NCBI GenBank assembly: GCA_902795625.1
Contig: CADBLW010000036.1
Coordinates: 1 to 6,504, forward strand
DNA from: an uncultured Lachnospiraceae bacterium
GTDB lineage: Bacteria; Bacillota; Clostridia; Lachnospirales; Lachnospiraceae
Direction of reading: 5' to 3'
Length of the DNA: 6,504 nt
The notes below the pieces were generated by a model. That model saw only the letters and a list, made by a program, of their open reading frames with translations, was not told the origin of the DNA and ran no database searches. Of the stretch, positions 4,946 to 6,504 are shown in pieces (the stretch's first letter is position 1; each line of letters starts with the position of its first letter). A program made the translations under genes and the position numbers.

Positions 4946-6504
4946 ATGAAAGGACCTGTTGCGCCCAAAGACCCGACCCGACAAAGGGCCAAGATTTATC
5001 TGATGCTGGAGGATCTGCTGTACACATCCCGCAAGGCGCCGAGCGGCGACCGGTACGCGGAGATGATCTTTCTGGAGAACCGCGTTGCGCAGAATCTTCA
5101 GCTGATCTGCCCGGAACTTCCGGAGGAGATGGGAGCGAAGCTGCAGACAAGCGCGGGATTCCGCGAGATGGTGCACAGCATCGGAATTATCGTGGACAGC
5201 ACGGATGAGGCGGACAGGGAGCAGGAGGTAACCTGCGAGCTGCAGCACTATGCGACTACGGACCGCTACAACGACGGCACGCGCATGGTCATGGATACAT
5301 GTTGCGACGGCGCGGAGCGGGTGTTTGAGCTGTCGGAGTTTGACTTCCGGGAGCATGATGATATCCTCGGAACCTTTTTCCTCTTCTCGGAGAAGAAGGA
5401 CCTTCGAGTCAAGGTGACTGTGATCTTCTATCTGCAGGACGGGTATGATGTGCCGGAGCCGCAGTTGGACGATCCGATCGACTATGAGTCCGACGCATAC
5501 CGTGAGATGATCAGCCACTCGCTTGTCTCGATGGGCAACACCCACCGGCTGCGCGCGGCGATGGAGAAGGCGGAGCGCGGCGAGGATGTGACGCTTGCGT
5601 TTATCGGCGGTTCGATCACGCAGGGCGCGGGAGCGAAGCCGATCGAGACGGAGAGCTACTGCTACCGGGTGTTTGACCATTTCCGGAACACGTACGCGAC
5701 GGATCCGGAGAAGGTACACCTTGTGAAGGCAGGCGTCGGCGGAACACCGTCCGAGTTCGGTCTGGTACGCTATGAGCGCGACGTTCTCAAAAACGGAACC
5801 GTGCAGCCTGATATTGTGTTCATTGAATTTTCCGTAAACGATGCCGGCGACGAGACCGAGGGCGTGTGCTTTGAGAGCCTCGTCTCGAAGGCGTACAATC
5901 AGCCTGCGATGCCGGCCGTGCTGCTGGTGTTCGCGGTGTTTATGAACGACTGGAATCTGCAGGATCGCCTTGCGCCGATCGGTCTGCACTATGCAATCCC
6001 GATGGTGAGCGTGAAGGACGCCGTTTCGCCGCAGTGGGCGAAGGGCGAGGGCCACGTGATCTCCAAGCGCCAGTATTTCTATGACTGCTACCATCCGACC
6101 AACGACGGCCACCGTGTGATGGCCGACTGTATCAACCACCTTCTGGAGCAGTCGCTTGCTCACGTCGAGGTGGAGCCGAAGTGGCCGAAGGACAGCTACC
6201 TCGGGCGGCCGTATGAGAACTGCTTTACGGTGACGCGCGACACGGTGGATTCCTTTGCGGACAGCATCTCGGTGGACGCGGGTTCCTTCACGGAAAATGA
6301 CCCGGTAACCCAGTACGCGGAGATGGATTACGATGCGTTCGGAACGCCGCAGTTCCCGATCAACTGGATGCACGCGGAGGGCGATGAGCCGTTCGTCATC
6401 CGGACAACCTGCCGGAACTTCTTCCTCACATACAAGGATACCGGCGAGGCTGACTTCGGCACCGCTGTGGTTGAGGTCGACGGCAAGCCGTTCAAGGAGA
6501 TCGA
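4946..6504 (+). CDS. SGNH/GDSL hydrolase, probable carbohydrate esterase (3' end outside window)
   Basis: The frame runs from ATG 4946 to the window edge without a stop, giving 519 codons. Residues 1-200 are an unrecognised N-terminal region with predicted strands and no signal peptide (start MKGPVAPKDPTRQR), so the enzyme is probably cytoplasmic. The SGNH core follows: block I IGGSIT with nucleophile Ser223, block II AGVGGTPS with oxyanion Gly265, block III FSVND with Asn298, and block V DCYHPTNDGH with Asp380 and His383. All four catalytic positions are present. From about residue 430 a beta-rich C-terminal domain begins that matches the fragment at 1-426. SGNH hydrolases remove acyl groups, often acetyl, from sugars, lipids or other esters. 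With a divergent GH30 xylanase next door, deacetylation of xylo-oligosaccharides is the best guess, but the substrate is not shown by the sequence. About 50 residues are probably missing at the C terminus, judged from the paralog. Confidence 0.87.
   Translation, partial: MKGPVAPKDPTRQRAKIYLMLEDLLYTSRKAPSGDRYAEMIFLENRVAQNLQLICPELPEEMGAKLQTSAGFREMVHSIGIIVDSTDEADREQEVTCELQHYATTDRYNDGTRMVMDTCCDGAERVFELSEFDFREHDDILGTFFLFSEKKDLRVKVTVIFYLQDGYDVPEPQLDDPIDYESDAYREMISHSLVSMGNTHRLRAAMEKAERGEDVTLAFIGGSITQGAGAKPIETESYCYRVFDHFRNTYATDPEKVHLVKAGVGGTPSEFGLVRYERDVLKNGTVQPDIVFIEFSVNDAGDETEGVCFESLVSKAYNQPAMPAVLLVFAVFMNDWNLQDRLAPIGLHYAIPMVSVKDAVSPQWAKGEGHVISKRQYFYDCYHPTNDGHRVMADCINHLLEQSLAHVEVEPKWPKDSYLGRPYENCFTVTRDTVDSFADSISVDAGSFTENDPVTQYAEMDYDAFGTPQFPINWMHAEGDEPFVIRTTCRNFFLTYKDTGEADFGTAVVEVDGKPFKEI

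Noticed and set aside
3089..6373. A 1094-codon open frame on the - strand joining the antisense of the SGNH gene to the GH30 gene
   Set aside because: Only the part from 4642 down has family motifs and a signal peptide. The rest is antisense to a gene with an intact SGNH motif set, and the GH30 promoter lies inside the extension.

Overview
The window looks like a piece of a moderately GC-rich clostridial chromosome, most likely a Lachnospiraceae-like gut or rumen fibre degrader. The reasons are sigma-A type promoters in AT-rich gaps, purine-rich Shine-Dalgarno sites, a GH30 xylanase lipoprotein, SGNH esterases, and a SpoVK/CbbX-type AAA ATPase whose extra domain resembles a Firmicutes RNA polymerase alpha C-terminal domain. 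The taxonomy is an inference from gene content and style; no marker gene is present.

Layout: (1) 1-426, the 3' end of a + strand gene, the C-terminal beta-rich domain of an SGNH-hydrolase-like protein. (2) 427-875, a 449-base non-coding stretch with a TATAAT promoter, an 84-nt imperfect hairpin ending in a T run (candidate leader RNA or attenuator), and a short stretch like the rRNA antitermination boxA. (3) 876-2942, a 688-residue protein: unrecognised N-terminal region, acidic and glycine-rich linker, alpha-CTD-like helix-hairpin-helix module, then a SpoVK/CbbX AAA+ domain. (4) 2904-3043, about 41-bp tandem repeats that begin inside the end of this gene and run into a strong bidirectional terminator at 3038-3069. 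(5) 3089-4642 on the - strand, a secreted lipoprotein of glycoside hydrolase family 30. (6) 4643-4945, a divergent promoter region with an operator-like inverted repeat. (7) 4946-6504, the first 519 codons of a second SGNH hydrolase, running off the window; its C-terminal part matches the fragment in (1).

The GH30 enzyme and the divergent SGNH hydrolase make sense together: a surface endoxylanase releases xylo-oligosaccharides, and an esterase without a signal peptide could remove acyl groups from imported oligosaccharides. The AAA protein is not obviously part of this and seems to be an independently controlled unit between two SGNH paralogs. The most interesting items are its structured leader, its domain fusion, and the repeats that straddle its stop codon.
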